DNA of 61,407 nucleotides from assembly GCA_004297445.1 (NCBI GenBank), contig SCUK01000076.1, positions 1-61,407 on the forward strand, in the 5' to 3' direction. Below, one piece after another: positions 24,617 to 32,515 of this stretch. The stretch's first letter is position 1; every line of letters starts with the position of its first letter. The translations under genes and the position numbers were made by a program. The stretch comes from Anaerolineae bacterium (lineage in GTDB: Bacteria > Chloroflexota > Anaerolineae > Anaerolineales > UBA11579). Under the pieces are notes generated by a model. The model did no database searches. It was given only the letters and a program-made list of their open reading frames with translations, and was not told where the DNA came from.

Positions 24617-26176
24617 TCAACCTCTGCGCCGGCGCTGGAAGAACACCACGATGCCGGACACCACAAAGATACCGGGCAGCACACAGATGCCCATCAGCAT
24701 GATGAGGTAGGTGTACTGCGGGAACGGCGGCAGGCTGAAGCGCTGCGTCGGCGTAGGGGCGGTGATGGTGATGAGGCCTTCCTGTTCGGCGGCCCAGTCC
24801 ACGGCGTTGAGCAGCATCCGACCGTTTAACTGGACGCTGTGCCACTGGTTGGATGCGAATTCCGAGTCGCCAAACACCACCACGCGCGCCCCGGCGCTGT
24901 TTTCCAGCGCTACGGCGATGCTCACCGGCCCGGGGATGTCGGTCTCGGCGTCCGGCTCCAGCACGTTGTTGACCAGGCCTTCCAGGTCGGTCTCGGCCCA
25001 GGTCGTCTCAAACGGCGCGGTTTCCACCAGTTGCGTACCTGTAATGCCTTCCGGCAGTTCACCCAGGCGCACGCTGCGAGCCGTGGGGTAGATCGTCGCC
25101 ACATTGGCAAGCGGGTCGGTCACCGGATGTGGAGCATAAGACGCCGCCACCGCCTGCGCCACCTGCTGAGTCTGGAAGTCCACTACCAGGTCGTCGCCCA
25201 ACAGCAGGCCCCATTCGCGAATCAGGTACTGCGCCAGCGCGTCTTCGGCAGTGGGCGTGTTGTTGGCGGTCACAATGCCGGGTTCCAGCATAATGACCAT
25301 GTCGCCGCCGGCATCCAGGTAGTCCGCCAGCAGGTCCACTTCACTGCGCGCCAGCGGCACCAGCGGCCCGGCGATGACGATTAACGAAGCATCTTCGGGA
25401 ATCACGCCCTCCACCAGCAGGTTGAGGGTCATGAGCGTATAACCGCGGCCGCGCAGTTCGCCCGCCGCGGTGCTGTAGGAAGCATCGCCGGTATCTTCCG
25501 GGTTGAATTCGCTGTGGCCGGTGAGGAAGTAGGCCGTTCGAGCTTCACCCATCAGGCGCACCAACGCGCCGGTGATCTCGGTTTCGTTCGCCACCGTCAC
25601 CAGTTCGGTGCGCTCGCCCATCGTAATGGCGAGGGTGCGGTCCTGCGAAATCCCCAGCGCAATCGCCCCGACCGGGTCGTTGTTGGGGTCGATAAATTCG
25701 TAACTGACCAGATCGTTGCTGTTGAAGGCGTACGAATCCAGCAGGGTGCGCACGTTCTCATTGGCGCTCACCTGGGACTGCGCGGTGTAATACGCCTGAA
25801 TCGTCACCGGCTCTTCCAACCCCGCCAGGATGCTGAGCGTTTCCGGGCTGAGCGTGCCGAGCTTGTCCTGGCTGAGGTCCCAGCGCTGGTCATACTGGCT
25901 GGCAAACCAGTTCAGCATCACGAAGATGCCGAGGAACGCCAGCGCCATGAGTACGGCGTTGCTGCCATAGCGCGCCGAGCGGCCGGTCAGCAGGTCACGG
26001 AAGCCCACCGGGTCAAGATACACCGAGGCCAGCAGGCCGATTACGCCCACAGCCAGCACCACGTAAAAGTAAACGTTGGGGGCGCGGAATATGAAGTACA
26101 GGCCGCCCGCCACCAAAAGCGCGCCGAGGCCGACCCAGAAGGCCAGCGGGGAATATTTCTTCATTTCGGGGTTCAT
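24617..26176 (-). CDS. GldG-like ABC transporter auxiliary protein
   Basis: This protein of about 519 aa belongs to the GldG/ABC_transp_aux family. Three N-terminal hydrophobic segments (two short ones near residues 13-55 and one near 85-103) precede a large extracytoplasmic region with DLSQDKLGTLSPETLSILAG, YFLTGHSEFNPED and GDMVIMLEPG; a final hydrophobic helix ends in a basic tail FFQRRRRG. The ATG at 26176 shares one base with the permease stop codon (TGATG) and has GGAGG 8 nt upstream; a GTG at 26185 is the alternative. It works with the permease and ATPase encoded just upstream. The transported substrate is unknown. Confidence 0.88.
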   Translation of the reverse strand: MNPEMKKYSPLAFWVGLGALLVAGGLYFIFRAPNVYFYVVLAVGVIGLLASVYLDPVGFRDLLTGRSARYGSNAVLMALAFLGIFVMLNWFASQYDQRWDLSQDKLGTLSPETLSILAGLEEPVTIQAYYTAQSQVSANENVRTLLDSYAFNSNDLVSYEFIDPNNDPVGAIALGISQDRTLAITMGERTELVTVANETEITGALVRLMGEARTAYFLTGHSEFNPEDTGDASYSTAAGELRGRGYTLMTLNLLVEGVIPEDASLIVIAGPLVPLARSEVDLLADYLDAGGDMVIMLEPGIVTANNTPTAEDALAQYLIREWGLLLGDDLVVDFQTQQVAQAVAASYAPHPVTDPLANVATIYPTARSVRLGELPEGITGTQLVETAPFETTWAETDLEGLVNNVLEPDAETDIPGPVSIAVALENSAGARVVVFGDSEFASNQWHSVQLNGRMLLNAVDWAAEQEGLITITAPTPTQRFSLPPFPQYTYLIMLMGICVLPGIFVVSGIVVFFQRRRRG

Positions 26177-26919
26177 CAGCGCCACCTCCGGCTCTGGAGC
26201 ACCAGAGTCGCCAGTATCAGAAAGAATGCCGTCGCCGACAGGTAGTACACCAGGCCGGTCAGTTCGATTGCGCCGCGCAGCATGGTTTCAAAGTAGCGGT
26301 TGAACGCCATGTAGCGGCTCACTTCCGCCACCGCCCCACCGGCCAACGAGCCGGGGATGCCGATGAAGTACCACAGCGCCACGAACGACCCGATGGTGGC
26401 GATGAAGGTCGCCACCAGGTTGTCAAACAGGGCAGAGATGGCCACACCCAGAGCGGTGAACACCATCGTAAACAGCACGAGGGCCAGGTAGCCGGTAATG
26501 AGCAGGCCGCGGTCCAGCGGCGGTTGCACCATGCCGTTGAGCATGATGGGGTAGATGAGGGTCGTGGCCAGCACGGTCAGGGTGAACAGCACCCCGCCCA
26601 GCCACTTGCCCACCACAACGGCCCCGTCGTTCACCGGGGCGGTGAGCAGCAGTTCGAGCGTGCCCTGGCGGGCTTCATCCGAGATCAGGCGCATGGTGAG
26701 CGCCGGCATGATGAAAATCAGCATCGCCACCGCGATTTGCGTGATACGGTCCACGCTGGGGACGAAGTCCGGGTAGATGCCGGAATAGTAGACATCGCCG
26801 GCGAACAGCACACCAATGGAGAACAACAGCGCCGCCGCCATGGCATAGGCGATGGGACTGTTGAAGTAGGCGTTGTATTCGCGGCGGGCGATGATCCAGA
26901 CGTTGCGCATAAGGTTCAT
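26176..26919 (-). CDS. ABC-2 type permease (GldF-like)
   Basis: This is the membrane subunit of an ABC exporter, 247 aa with six hydrophobic segments. It begins IARREYNAYFNSPIAYAM, the typical opening of ABC-2/GldF permeases, followed by FIMPALTMRLISDEARQGTL and ELLLTAPVNDGAVVVGKW, the conserved cytoplasmic loop of the family. Its start overlaps the ATPase stop by 4 nt and its stop overlaps the start of the GldG-like gene. In Bacteroidetes the GldA-GldF-GldG set is tied to gliding, but similar sets are widespread in other phyla and gliding should not be assumed here. Confidence 0.9.
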   Translation of the reverse strand: MNLMRNVWIIARREYNAYFNSPIAYAMAAALLFSIGVLFAGDVYYSGIYPDFVPSVDRITQIAVAMLIFIMPALTMRLISDEARQGTLELLLTAPVNDGAVVVGKWLGGVLFTLTVLATTLIYPIMLNGMVQPPLDRGLLITGYLALVLFTMVFTALGVAISALFDNLVATFIATIGSFVALWYFIGIPGSLAGGAVAEVSRYMAFNRYFETMLRGAIELTGLVYYLSATAFFLILATLVLQSRRWR

Positions 26920-27845
26920 CCCTCCGTGGTGGGTTCAGCAGTGAGTTCTAGGAAGATTTCTTCGAGCGTCATGCCGTGCTGCCGCAGTTCCAGCAGGTCG
27001 CAGTTCTCGGCGATGACCGTGCGGGCCACTTCCGGCCGGACTTCCACGCCCGGCTTGGTCTCAATCAGCAGCGCGCCGTCCTGGGCCAGTTCCACATCGG
27101 TGATGCCCTTGAGCGCTTTAAGTGTGGGGATGAGGCTCTTCGCCTTGGACTTGACGCGCAGGCTGAGGCGGCCACCGCCGGTGGTCAGGCGCGCCTCCAG
27201 GTTCTTGGCGGTGTCTTCGGCCACGATCTTGCCCTTGTTGATAATCAGCACCCGGTCGCACATCGTCTGCGCTTCGGCCAGGATGTGGGTGGACAGCAGG
27301 ACGGTGCGCTCCTTGCCAATGTGCTGGATGAGGGCGCGCACTTCGCGAATTTGCGCCGGGTCGAGGCCGATGGTCGGCTCGTCGAGAATCAGCACTTCCG
27401 GCTCGTGCAGCAGCGCCTGGGCCAGCCCCACCCGCTGGCGCATGCCCTTGGACAGGTATTCGATGTAAGTTTCGGCCCGGTCGCTCAGGTCCACCTGTTG
27501 CAGCACGTCTTCCGCCCGTTCGATGCTGTTGGCCACGCCGTGCAGGTCGCCCATGTATTTCAGGTAGTCCAGCACGGTCATGTCGGTGTAGAGCGGCACG
27601 CTTTCCGGCAAATAGCCGACGCGCCGCCGCACTTCAATGGAGTCTTCCATGACGTCGTACCCGGCCACAACCGCTTTGCCGGAGGTGGCGGGCATGTAAC
27701 CCGCCAGGATGCGCATCGTGGTGGTCTTGCCCGCCCCGTTGGGGCCGAGAAAACCGACGATTTCACCCTTTTCGGCGTGGAACTTGATATCGTCGATGGC
27801 GCGCCGAGCGCCGTAATCCTTGGTTAAGCCTTCTACCTGGATCAT
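26916..27845 (-). CDS. ABC transporter ATP-binding protein (GldA-like)
   Basis: This is the ATPase subunit of the exporter, 309 aa from the ATG at 27845, which has an AGGGAGA ribosome-binding site. Walker A is GPNGAGKTT (about residues 36-44), the signature motif is LSKGMRQRVGLAQALL, Walker B is VLILDEPTIGLD, and the switch His is in VLLSTHILAEAQ. A C-terminal domain of about 90 residues (LSLRVKSKAKSLIPTLKAL) is typical of DrrA/GldA-like subunits. It is the first gene of the operon and has a well-formed promoter about 95 nt upstream. Confidence 0.93.
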   Translation of the reverse strand: MIQVEGLTKDYGARRAIDDIKFHAEKGEIVGFLGPNGAGKTTTMRILAGYMPATSGKAVVAGYDVMEDSIEVRRRVGYLPESVPLYTDMTVLDYLKYMGDLHGVANSIERAEDVLQQVDLSDRAETYIEYLSKGMRQRVGLAQALLHEPEVLILDEPTIGLDPAQIREVRALIQHIGKERTVLLSTHILAEAQTMCDRVLIINKGKIVAEDTAKNLEARLTTGGGRLSLRVKSKAKSLIPTLKALKGITDVELAQDGALLIETKPGVEVRPEVARTVIAENCDLLELRQHGMTLEEIFLELTAEPTTEG

Positions 27846-28316
27846 GCCGTCTCCCTTTAAGTATAGAAAGTCGTTCTGGGCAGACAAGAAAAAGCCCAGC
27901 GCCCGGAACCGGTCACTGGCTTTGTGGGTGTGTTGCCGTGTACGTTTATACAGAATTTCACGAACAAAGTCAAGCGGCAAAAGCCGAGGATGGCAGTTTT
28001 TTACACGAATTTTACGCCAAAGGTGTGCTGGGGTGCTGAAGGGCTGGCGCAAAAAACTGACCGCGCCCCACCGCCCCAGACAGCGTTTTAGCCGACTGGG
28101 CTGTGGCTAAAACTGGCTCGCGGGACAAAGACCGCAGCACTGCGGACATCAGAACTTCCGCACGCTTCTGTTTTGCATAGTTCACCCATTTTCGCCCGCC
28201 ATACTGGTCATTTTGCCTTGTTTGAAATTCATATTGACTTATAAACTACTCATATTGCCTAGTATACTTGACATTTTCTGGTCTTTCTGCTATCCTGTAA
28301 CCAGTGGAGTGACAGC
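27846..28316. promoter_or_regulatory. Divergent intergenic region with two promoters
   Basis: For the ABC operon (minus strand): TTGACT (27973-27968), 17 nt, TATAAA (27950-27945). For the XRE gene (plus strand): TTGACA (28268-28273), 17 nt, TATCCT (28291-28296). Two CATATTG direct repeats start at 28230 and 28251, 21 bp or two helix turns apart, just upstream of the XRE promoter; they may be sites for the regulator itself. Nothing else gene-like is seen between 27975 and 28225. Confidence 0.65.
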
Positions 28317-28535
28317 ATGAGCAAACTAACTCTTGGAAATCGTCTCAAAGTCGCGCGGGCCGAAAAAGACCTCTCGCAGGAAAGGCTGGCCAACCTCGTG
28401 GGCGTCACGCGCCAGACCATCAGCTCCATTGAAACCGGGCAATACGTCCCCTCCGCCCTGCTGGCGTTTCTACTGGCGCAGAAACTTGATAAACCCGTCG
28501 CGGACCTGTTCTTCATCAAAGGAGATAAAGCATGA
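28317..28535 (+). CDS. Small XRE family transcriptional regulator
   Basis: This 72-residue single-domain DNA-binding protein is a lambda Cro/C1-type helix-turn-helix: LKVARAEKDLSQERLANLVG then VTRQTISSIETGQYVPSALL, which covers helices 1-4 (about residues 8-50). No ligand or dimer domain is attached. It has a strong consensus-like promoter and GGAGTGA just before the ATG. Its stop overlaps the start of the small membrane protein gene (ATGA), so the two are translated together. Such pairs are common in bacteria, the regulator usually controlling its own operon. Confidence 0.9.
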   Translation: MSKLTLGNRLKVARAEKDLSQERLANLVGVTRQTISSIETGQYVPSALLAFLLAQKLDKPVADLFFIKGDKA

Positions 28536-28822
28536 ACGCCCAACCTGTATCACACGATGAACGCACCGATTCGGTGGCAAACGTCAGTTACCGCTTCGCC
28601 TATCTCGTGATGTCCTTCGGCTTGCTGGCCAGCGTGGCCTACCGCAGTTTCATGCTCGGACAGAGCAGTTGGGACTTGCTGGCCCTGGTGCTCCTCGGCG
28701 GAGTCACCGCGACCTTCTACCAGGGAACGCACCGGATTCTGTCGCGGCGCTGGCTGATGGTCACCCTGACCACTGTCGTGATTGCCGGCCTGCTCGCTTT
28801 TGCCCTGGTACTCGCCCGGTAG
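28532..28822 (+). CDS. Small membrane protein paired with XRE regulator
   Basis: This 96-residue protein has three hydrophobic segments (about residues 22-42, 47-64 and 74-95) and a polar N-terminus (MNAQPVSHDERTDSVANVSY). Its start overlaps the stop of the XRE regulator by 4 nt. I do not recognise a named family. Co-translation with a small HTH protein is like regulator/membrane-protein pairs in Firmicutes, but the role is unknown. Confidence 0.75.
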   Translation: MNAQPVSHDERTDSVANVSYRFAYLVMSFGLLASVAYRSFMLGQSSWDLLALVLLGGVTATFYQGTHRILSRRWLMVTLTTVVIAGLLAFALVLAR

Positions 28823-28833
28823 ACTTCTGCCGT

Positions 28834-28884
28834 GGAGTTCCGGCTTCGCCGGAACTCCGAGTCGTGGGACGCTTTTCCCACGAC
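28834..28884. terminator. Paired hairpins between convergent genes
   Basis: A perfect 11-bp stem (28834-28844 with 28848-28858, TTC loop) is followed by a 9-bp stem (28861-28869 with 28876-28884). They sit between two convergent genes. No long T-run follows, so they may be a REP-like pair as well as a transcription stop. Confidence 0.5.
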
Positions 28885-28887
28885 CAT

Positions 28888-30438
28888 TTACCCCGCCTCG
28901 TCCGGCTCCAGCATCTGGATGTTTTGCCCGGCATACTTCTGGTACAGGTCGCCGCGGCGCGCCCGCCAGGCATCCAGCCCGCCACGCAGGTTCGTCACCC
29001 GCGGGTAGCCCTTGGCCTTCAAGTAATACGACACCATGACCGAAAGCCCGCCGCCGGGGCACACCACCAGAATGCGTTTGTCGCGCGGAATCTGCTTCAG
29101 GTACTTTTCCACTGTCAGCGAGAAACCCGGGACCTCATGGGCATTCGGCAATCCCTTGTATCGTCTGCGGTCGTCCGGCGGGCGCACATCCAGGATGAAC
29201 GTCCCCTCGTCAAACAGGATTGACTCGTTGACCAGCGCGGGCCCCATGTTCACCACCGGCGTGCGACCGGCGAGGGTATCCCGAATCACCCTCACGGTGT
29301 AGTCGATATCGGCGGCGGTGTTGTCGCGTCCCAGGCTGAAACGGATGGTCTGGCGCGCCGCCTGAGCCGAAATCCCCAGCGCCTGCAAAACATGCGAAGG
29401 CGCGTCGTCTCCGGTACTGCACGCTGACCCCGCCGAAACCGCCACGCCGCGGAAGTCCAGCATCGCCATCAGTTCAGCATTTTCCACGCCGGGAAAAGTC
29501 ACGCTGAGGGTGTTGGGCAGGCACTCGGCCTCTTCGGGCGAGTTGATGACGCAATCCGGCTTGGCCTGCTTGAGCCGCTCAATCAGCCGCCGCCGCAGGG
29601 CGCGTGTCTCCGGGGCGTGCGCCAGCAGGGTTTTCACGTCCTGGCAGGCTGCGCCAAACCCCACAATGTTGTGCAGGCTTTCGGTGCCGGCCCGCAGGCC
29701 GCCTTCCTGATGCCCGCCGTGAAGCAGGGGCTCAAACGGACTGCCCTGCTTCACATACAGCGCGCCGATGCCTTTGGGGCCATAAAGCTTGTGCGCCGAG
29801 AAGGCAGCATAGTCCACCCCCCAGCCGTGCAGATCCACCGGAATCTTGCCGGGCGCCTGCACGCAGTCCGCCAGCACGAGGGCGCCGTGCCGCTGGGCGA
29901 TTTCGGCGACGGCGCGGATGTCCTGAATCACACCGGTTTCATTGTTGGCGACGATGCAGCAAACCAGGAATGTGTCGGCGTCGATTTGGCGCTCCAGTTC
30001 ATCCAGCCGGAGGCGGCCCCGGCCGTCCACCGGGCAAACCTCCACGACAACGCCGCGGGTTTGCAGATGCGCCAGGGTGTTCAACACCGAGGGATGTTCG
30101 ATGGGGGTCGTGATGATTTTCTTGCGGCCCGGAAAGAAGTGCGCGCTGGCAGCGTGAACCACGGCATTGTTGGATTCGGTGGCGCAACTGGTGAAGATGA
30201 TTTCTGCCGCGTCCGCCCCCACCGCGCCGGCCACCTGGCGGCGGGCCTTCTCAACCATTTCGGCGGACTTCCTGGCGATGCCATACAGCGAGGAAGGATT
30301 GCCATAGTGCGAGGTCAGCACGCGCGTCATTTCGCGCTGGACGCGCCGGCTAACCGGCGTGGTGGCGTTGTGGTCCAGATACACGCGCCGGTTGAAACGA
30401 AAAAAGTGCTTCAGAAAGGCCAGATTCTCTATTTCCAT
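28888..30438 (-). CDS. Cysteine desulfurase fused to a rhodanese domain
   Basis: This protein of 516 aa has two parts. Residues 1 to about 395 are a NifS/IscS-type PLP cysteine desulfurase: RRVYLDHNATTPVS, the PLP lysine Lys217 in AFSAHKLYGPKG, and catalytic Cys340 in AVSAGSACSTGDD. Residues about 410-510 are a rhodanese domain with EGTFILDVRPPDD and catalytic Cys460 in LVVCPGGGLS. The start at 30438 (MEIENLAF) is chosen because upstream codons are unlike coding sequence. The desulfurase makes a persulfide from cysteine and the rhodanese could accept it, giving directed sulfur transfer. The gene stands alone, convergent with the XRE pair. Confidence 0.93.
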   Translation of the reverse strand: MEIENLAFLKHFFRFNRRVYLDHNATTPVSRRVQREMTRVLTSHYGNPSSLYGIARKSAEMVEKARRQVAGAVGADAAEIIFTSCATESNNAVVHAASAHFFPGRKKIITTPIEHPSVLNTLAHLQTRGVVVEVCPVDGRGRLRLDELERQIDADTFLVCCIVANNETGVIQDIRAVAEIAQRHGALVLADCVQAPGKIPVDLHGWGVDYAAFSAHKLYGPKGIGALYVKQGSPFEPLLHGGHQEGGLRAGTESLHNIVGFGAACQDVKTLLAHAPETRALRRRLIERLKQAKPDCVINSPEEAECLPNTLSVTFPGVENAELMAMLDFRGVAVSAGSACSTGDDAPSHVLQALGISAQAARQTIRFSLGRDNTAADIDYTVRVIRDTLAGRTPVVNMGPALVNESILFDEGTFILDVRPPDDRRRYKGLPNAHEVPGFSLTVEKYLKQIPRDKRILVVCPGGGLSVMVSYYLKAKGYPRVTNLRGGLDAWRARRGDLYQKYAGQNIQMLEPDEAG

Positions 30439-30716
30439 CGGTTTACTCCGTAGTTGAACCTCTATTATGCCATCTCGGCGCGGGTCGCATCGGTCAGAGG
30501 GTGTCGGCGCGCCTGGGGTACTTAGACAACCCTTCCTGCTCACTTGCACAAGCATAGCAAGCCATTGTGGAGGAAAGATGGAGAAGAACGGCAAGGTTTA
30601 TGGAGATTCGTGGCGGCAATAATCCGGGTTGGACAGTACTCATGCGCCATTTGCCATGCGTCACACCCTCATCAGCCGCTCGTTTTCCACGTCAAACCCT
30701 CCCGAAAGGAACCCAC

Positions 30717-30872
30717 ATGCGCTTCAACAGAAGCCTCGGTTTTACCCTGCTCGCCATTTATCTGATCCTCATCGGACTGGCCGGGTTGTTCGGCCTCAGT
30801 TTCTCTGGCATGGGCTTCCTGCTGGCCCTCCTGGCGCTGTTCGCCGGCGCGCTCATCCTGCTGGGTCGCTAG
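30717..30872 (+). CDS. 51-residue membrane protein
   Basis: This very short protein begins MRFNRSLGFTLLAIYLILIG and consists of two hydrophobic segments (about residues 8-25 and 29-48), ending LILLGR. The ATG at 30717 follows GAAAGGA at a good distance. No family is recognised. Very similar-looking small proteins, basic start then two hydrophobic stretches, occur in many genomes and are usually annotated as hypothetical. Confidence 0.6.
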   Translation: MRFNRSLGFTLLAIYLILIGLAGLFGLSFSGMGFLLALLALFAGALILLGR

Positions 30873-30957
30873 CCGCCGCTCCTATTCGCAAACCTGGGAC
30901 GGGGTTTGTCATGGAATCATCCGGAAATTTGCCTTCTCGCGCCCGGCTTCTTCAACT

Positions 30958-30963
30958 TATAAT
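30958..30963 (+). promoter_or_regulatory. -10 box of the hydrolase-cNMP gene
   Basis: TATAAT lies 31 nt before the GTG start at 30995. There is no convincing -35 box. The leader carries GAAGGTGGT as ribosome-binding site. Confidence 0.45.
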
Positions 30964-30994
30964 GAAGGGGCAACTTCACCTGAAGGTGGTCTAA

Positions 30995-32437
30995 GTGCCA
31001 GTTTACAACATCAACGGCCAGGAACTGCATACCGTCGAGGAAGGCAACCCCAATCGCCAGAAAGCGATTCTGATTCACGGGTGGTCCTCCTCCTCCTTTG
31101 CGCTCTCGCCCATCTCCGCCCTGCTCAGCCAGCGTTTTCACTGCATCTCAGTGGACCTGCCCGGTTACGGCAACAGCCCGCCGATGAAAGACCGCGTCAC
31201 AATTCAGGCCTACGCCGAACTGCTCGCCGACTTCATTGAACAACACAGCGACGGCCCGGTCGTGCTCATCGGCCACTCCATGGGCGGCATGACGAGCATC
31301 AACCTGGCGCTCACCCATCCCATTCTGGTGCAGCGCATGGTGCTTATTTCGCCGACCATCACCGGCCGCCTGTCCACCATGATTAACACCACCATTTCCC
31401 CGATCACCCTGATGGAACGCTTCGGCCTTGGGCAGTTCATCATCTCGGCGGTCGAGAGTCTCTTCGTCGGCATCACCGACCGCCTGATGCGCCCGATTTC
31501 CTTCGCCGACCGCAGCGGCATCACCCAATCCGATTATGCCCGCCTGCGTGCCGACGCCCGCCGCCCCGGCCAGGGTCGCACCCGCGCCGAATGCTACTAC
31601 GCCATGCGCGACAACGACCTCAGCGAACGCCTTGGCCAGGTGGAAACCCCCGCCCTCGTCATCTGGGGCGCGGAAGACAACACTGTTCCCCTGCGCGATG
31701 CCGGCGTCGTCGCGGACCTGTGGCCCAACGCCGACCTGCGCCTGCTGCCCAAAGCCGGCCACTGGCCCCACTTTGAAGCCCCCGAAGCCACCCGCCGCGC
31801 CGTCGCCTCCTACCTCGGCCTGCCGCTTCTCAGCGACAAACTCCACGCCGCCGTGGACGATGCCGAAATCGGCCGCATAGACGAAGCTGCCAACTTCCTG
31901 GCCCACTCCGGCATCGGCAACGGCATGAACCTCGCCCAGCGCACCCGTCTGGCCGCCCAACTGCGCCAGTACAACTTCCCGCCCTACCGCAACATCGTCA
32001 GCGCCAACACCACCGATGCCCAGGAAATGTACATCATCCAGGGCGGCACCGTGGAAGTGTGGGCCGACCCCGAAAACCCTGGCGACCTGCCAAAGCAGCC
32101 CCGCCGCGTGGCCAGTCTGAAACCCGGCGAAATGACCGGTGAACTGGCGATGCTGGACCAGGGCCTGCGCACCGCCGACCTCATCTCCGGCCCCGAAGGC
32201 GCAGTCGTCCTCGCCCTGGACCGCCAGCGCCTTCTCGCCCTCGCCGAGGACGACCCCGAAATCGGCTCCATCCTCCTCTGGAACATCGCCAAGGCGATGA
32301 GCCAGCGCGTGCGTTTCATCCTCTGGCAATTGCAGCGCGCCAACCAGCGCGCCCGCACGGAAGAGAAGATGCTCAAGGAAGAGCGCGTGCGCCAGTCCGG
32401 CCAGTTCCAGACCACCTACACCGGCCAGCCGCAGTAG
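30995..32437 (+). CDS. Alpha/beta hydrolase fused to cyclic-nucleotide-binding-like domain
   Basis: This is a two-domain protein of 480 aa with a GTG start. Residues about 5-275 are an alpha/beta hydrolase: oxyanion region LIHGWSSSSF, nucleophile Ser95 in IGHSMGGMT, acid Asp in WGAEDNTVPL, and His in KAGHWPHFE. Residues about 300-455 look like a CAP_ED/cNMP-binding domain: EMYIIQGGTVEVWADP, then the phosphate-cassette-like GEMTGELAMLDQGLRTADLI, where Glu, Arg and Thr are in the expected places. No HTH follows; the end is a charged coiled-coil tail. Cyclic-nucleotide control of the hydrolase is inferred, and the domain may instead be a non-binding dimer module. Confidence 0.85.
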   Translation: MPVYNINGQELHTVEEGNPNRQKAILIHGWSSSSFALSPISALLSQRFHCISVDLPGYGNSPPMKDRVTIQAYAELLADFIEQHSDGPVVLIGHSMGGMTSINLALTHPILVQRMVLISPTITGRLSTMINTTISPITLMERFGLGQFIISAVESLFVGITDRLMRPISFADRSGITQSDYARLRADARRPGQGRTRAECYYAMRDNDLSERLGQVETPALVIWGAEDNTVPLRDAGVVADLWPNADLRLLPKAGHWPHFEAPEATRRAVASYLGLPLLSDKLHAAVDDAEIGRIDEAANFLAHSGIGNGMNLAQRTRLAAQLRQYNFPPYRNIVSANTTDAQEMYIIQGGTVEVWADPENPGDLPKQPRRVASLKPGEMTGELAMLDQGLRTADLISGPEGAVVLALDRQRLLALAEDDPEIGSILLWNIAKAMSQRVRFILWQLQRANQRARTEEKMLKEERVRQSGQFQTTYTGQPQ

Positions 32438-32456
32438 GCCACAGGAACCGCAACCC

Positions 32457-32484
32457 AACAGCCCGGACCCCCGGGCTGTTTTTG
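32457..32484 (+). terminator. Intrinsic terminator
   Basis: A 10-bp stem (32457-32466 with 32471-32480) with an ACCC loop runs into a T-tract (32479-32483). It ends the hydrolase-cNMP transcript 20 nt after the stop codon. Confidence 0.88.
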
Positions 32485-32502
32485 TTCGGCTTTCCACTAA
32501 GG

Positions 32503-32508
32503 TAGAAT
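32503..32508 (+). promoter_or_regulatory. -10 box, possibly leaderless
   Basis: TAGAAT is exactly 7 nt before the ATG of the L,D-transpeptidase gene, so transcription should start at or very near the start codon. No ribosome-binding site is present. The -35 side is weak (it falls in the T-tract of the preceding terminator). Confidence 0.5.
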
Positions 32509-32515
32509 TTTCCCA

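Noticed and set aside
23980..27845. Gliding motility system based on GldA/F/G similarity
   Set aside because: Only the ABC part is present; none of the other gliding or type IX secretion genes is seen, and such ABC sets occur in many non-gliding bacteria.
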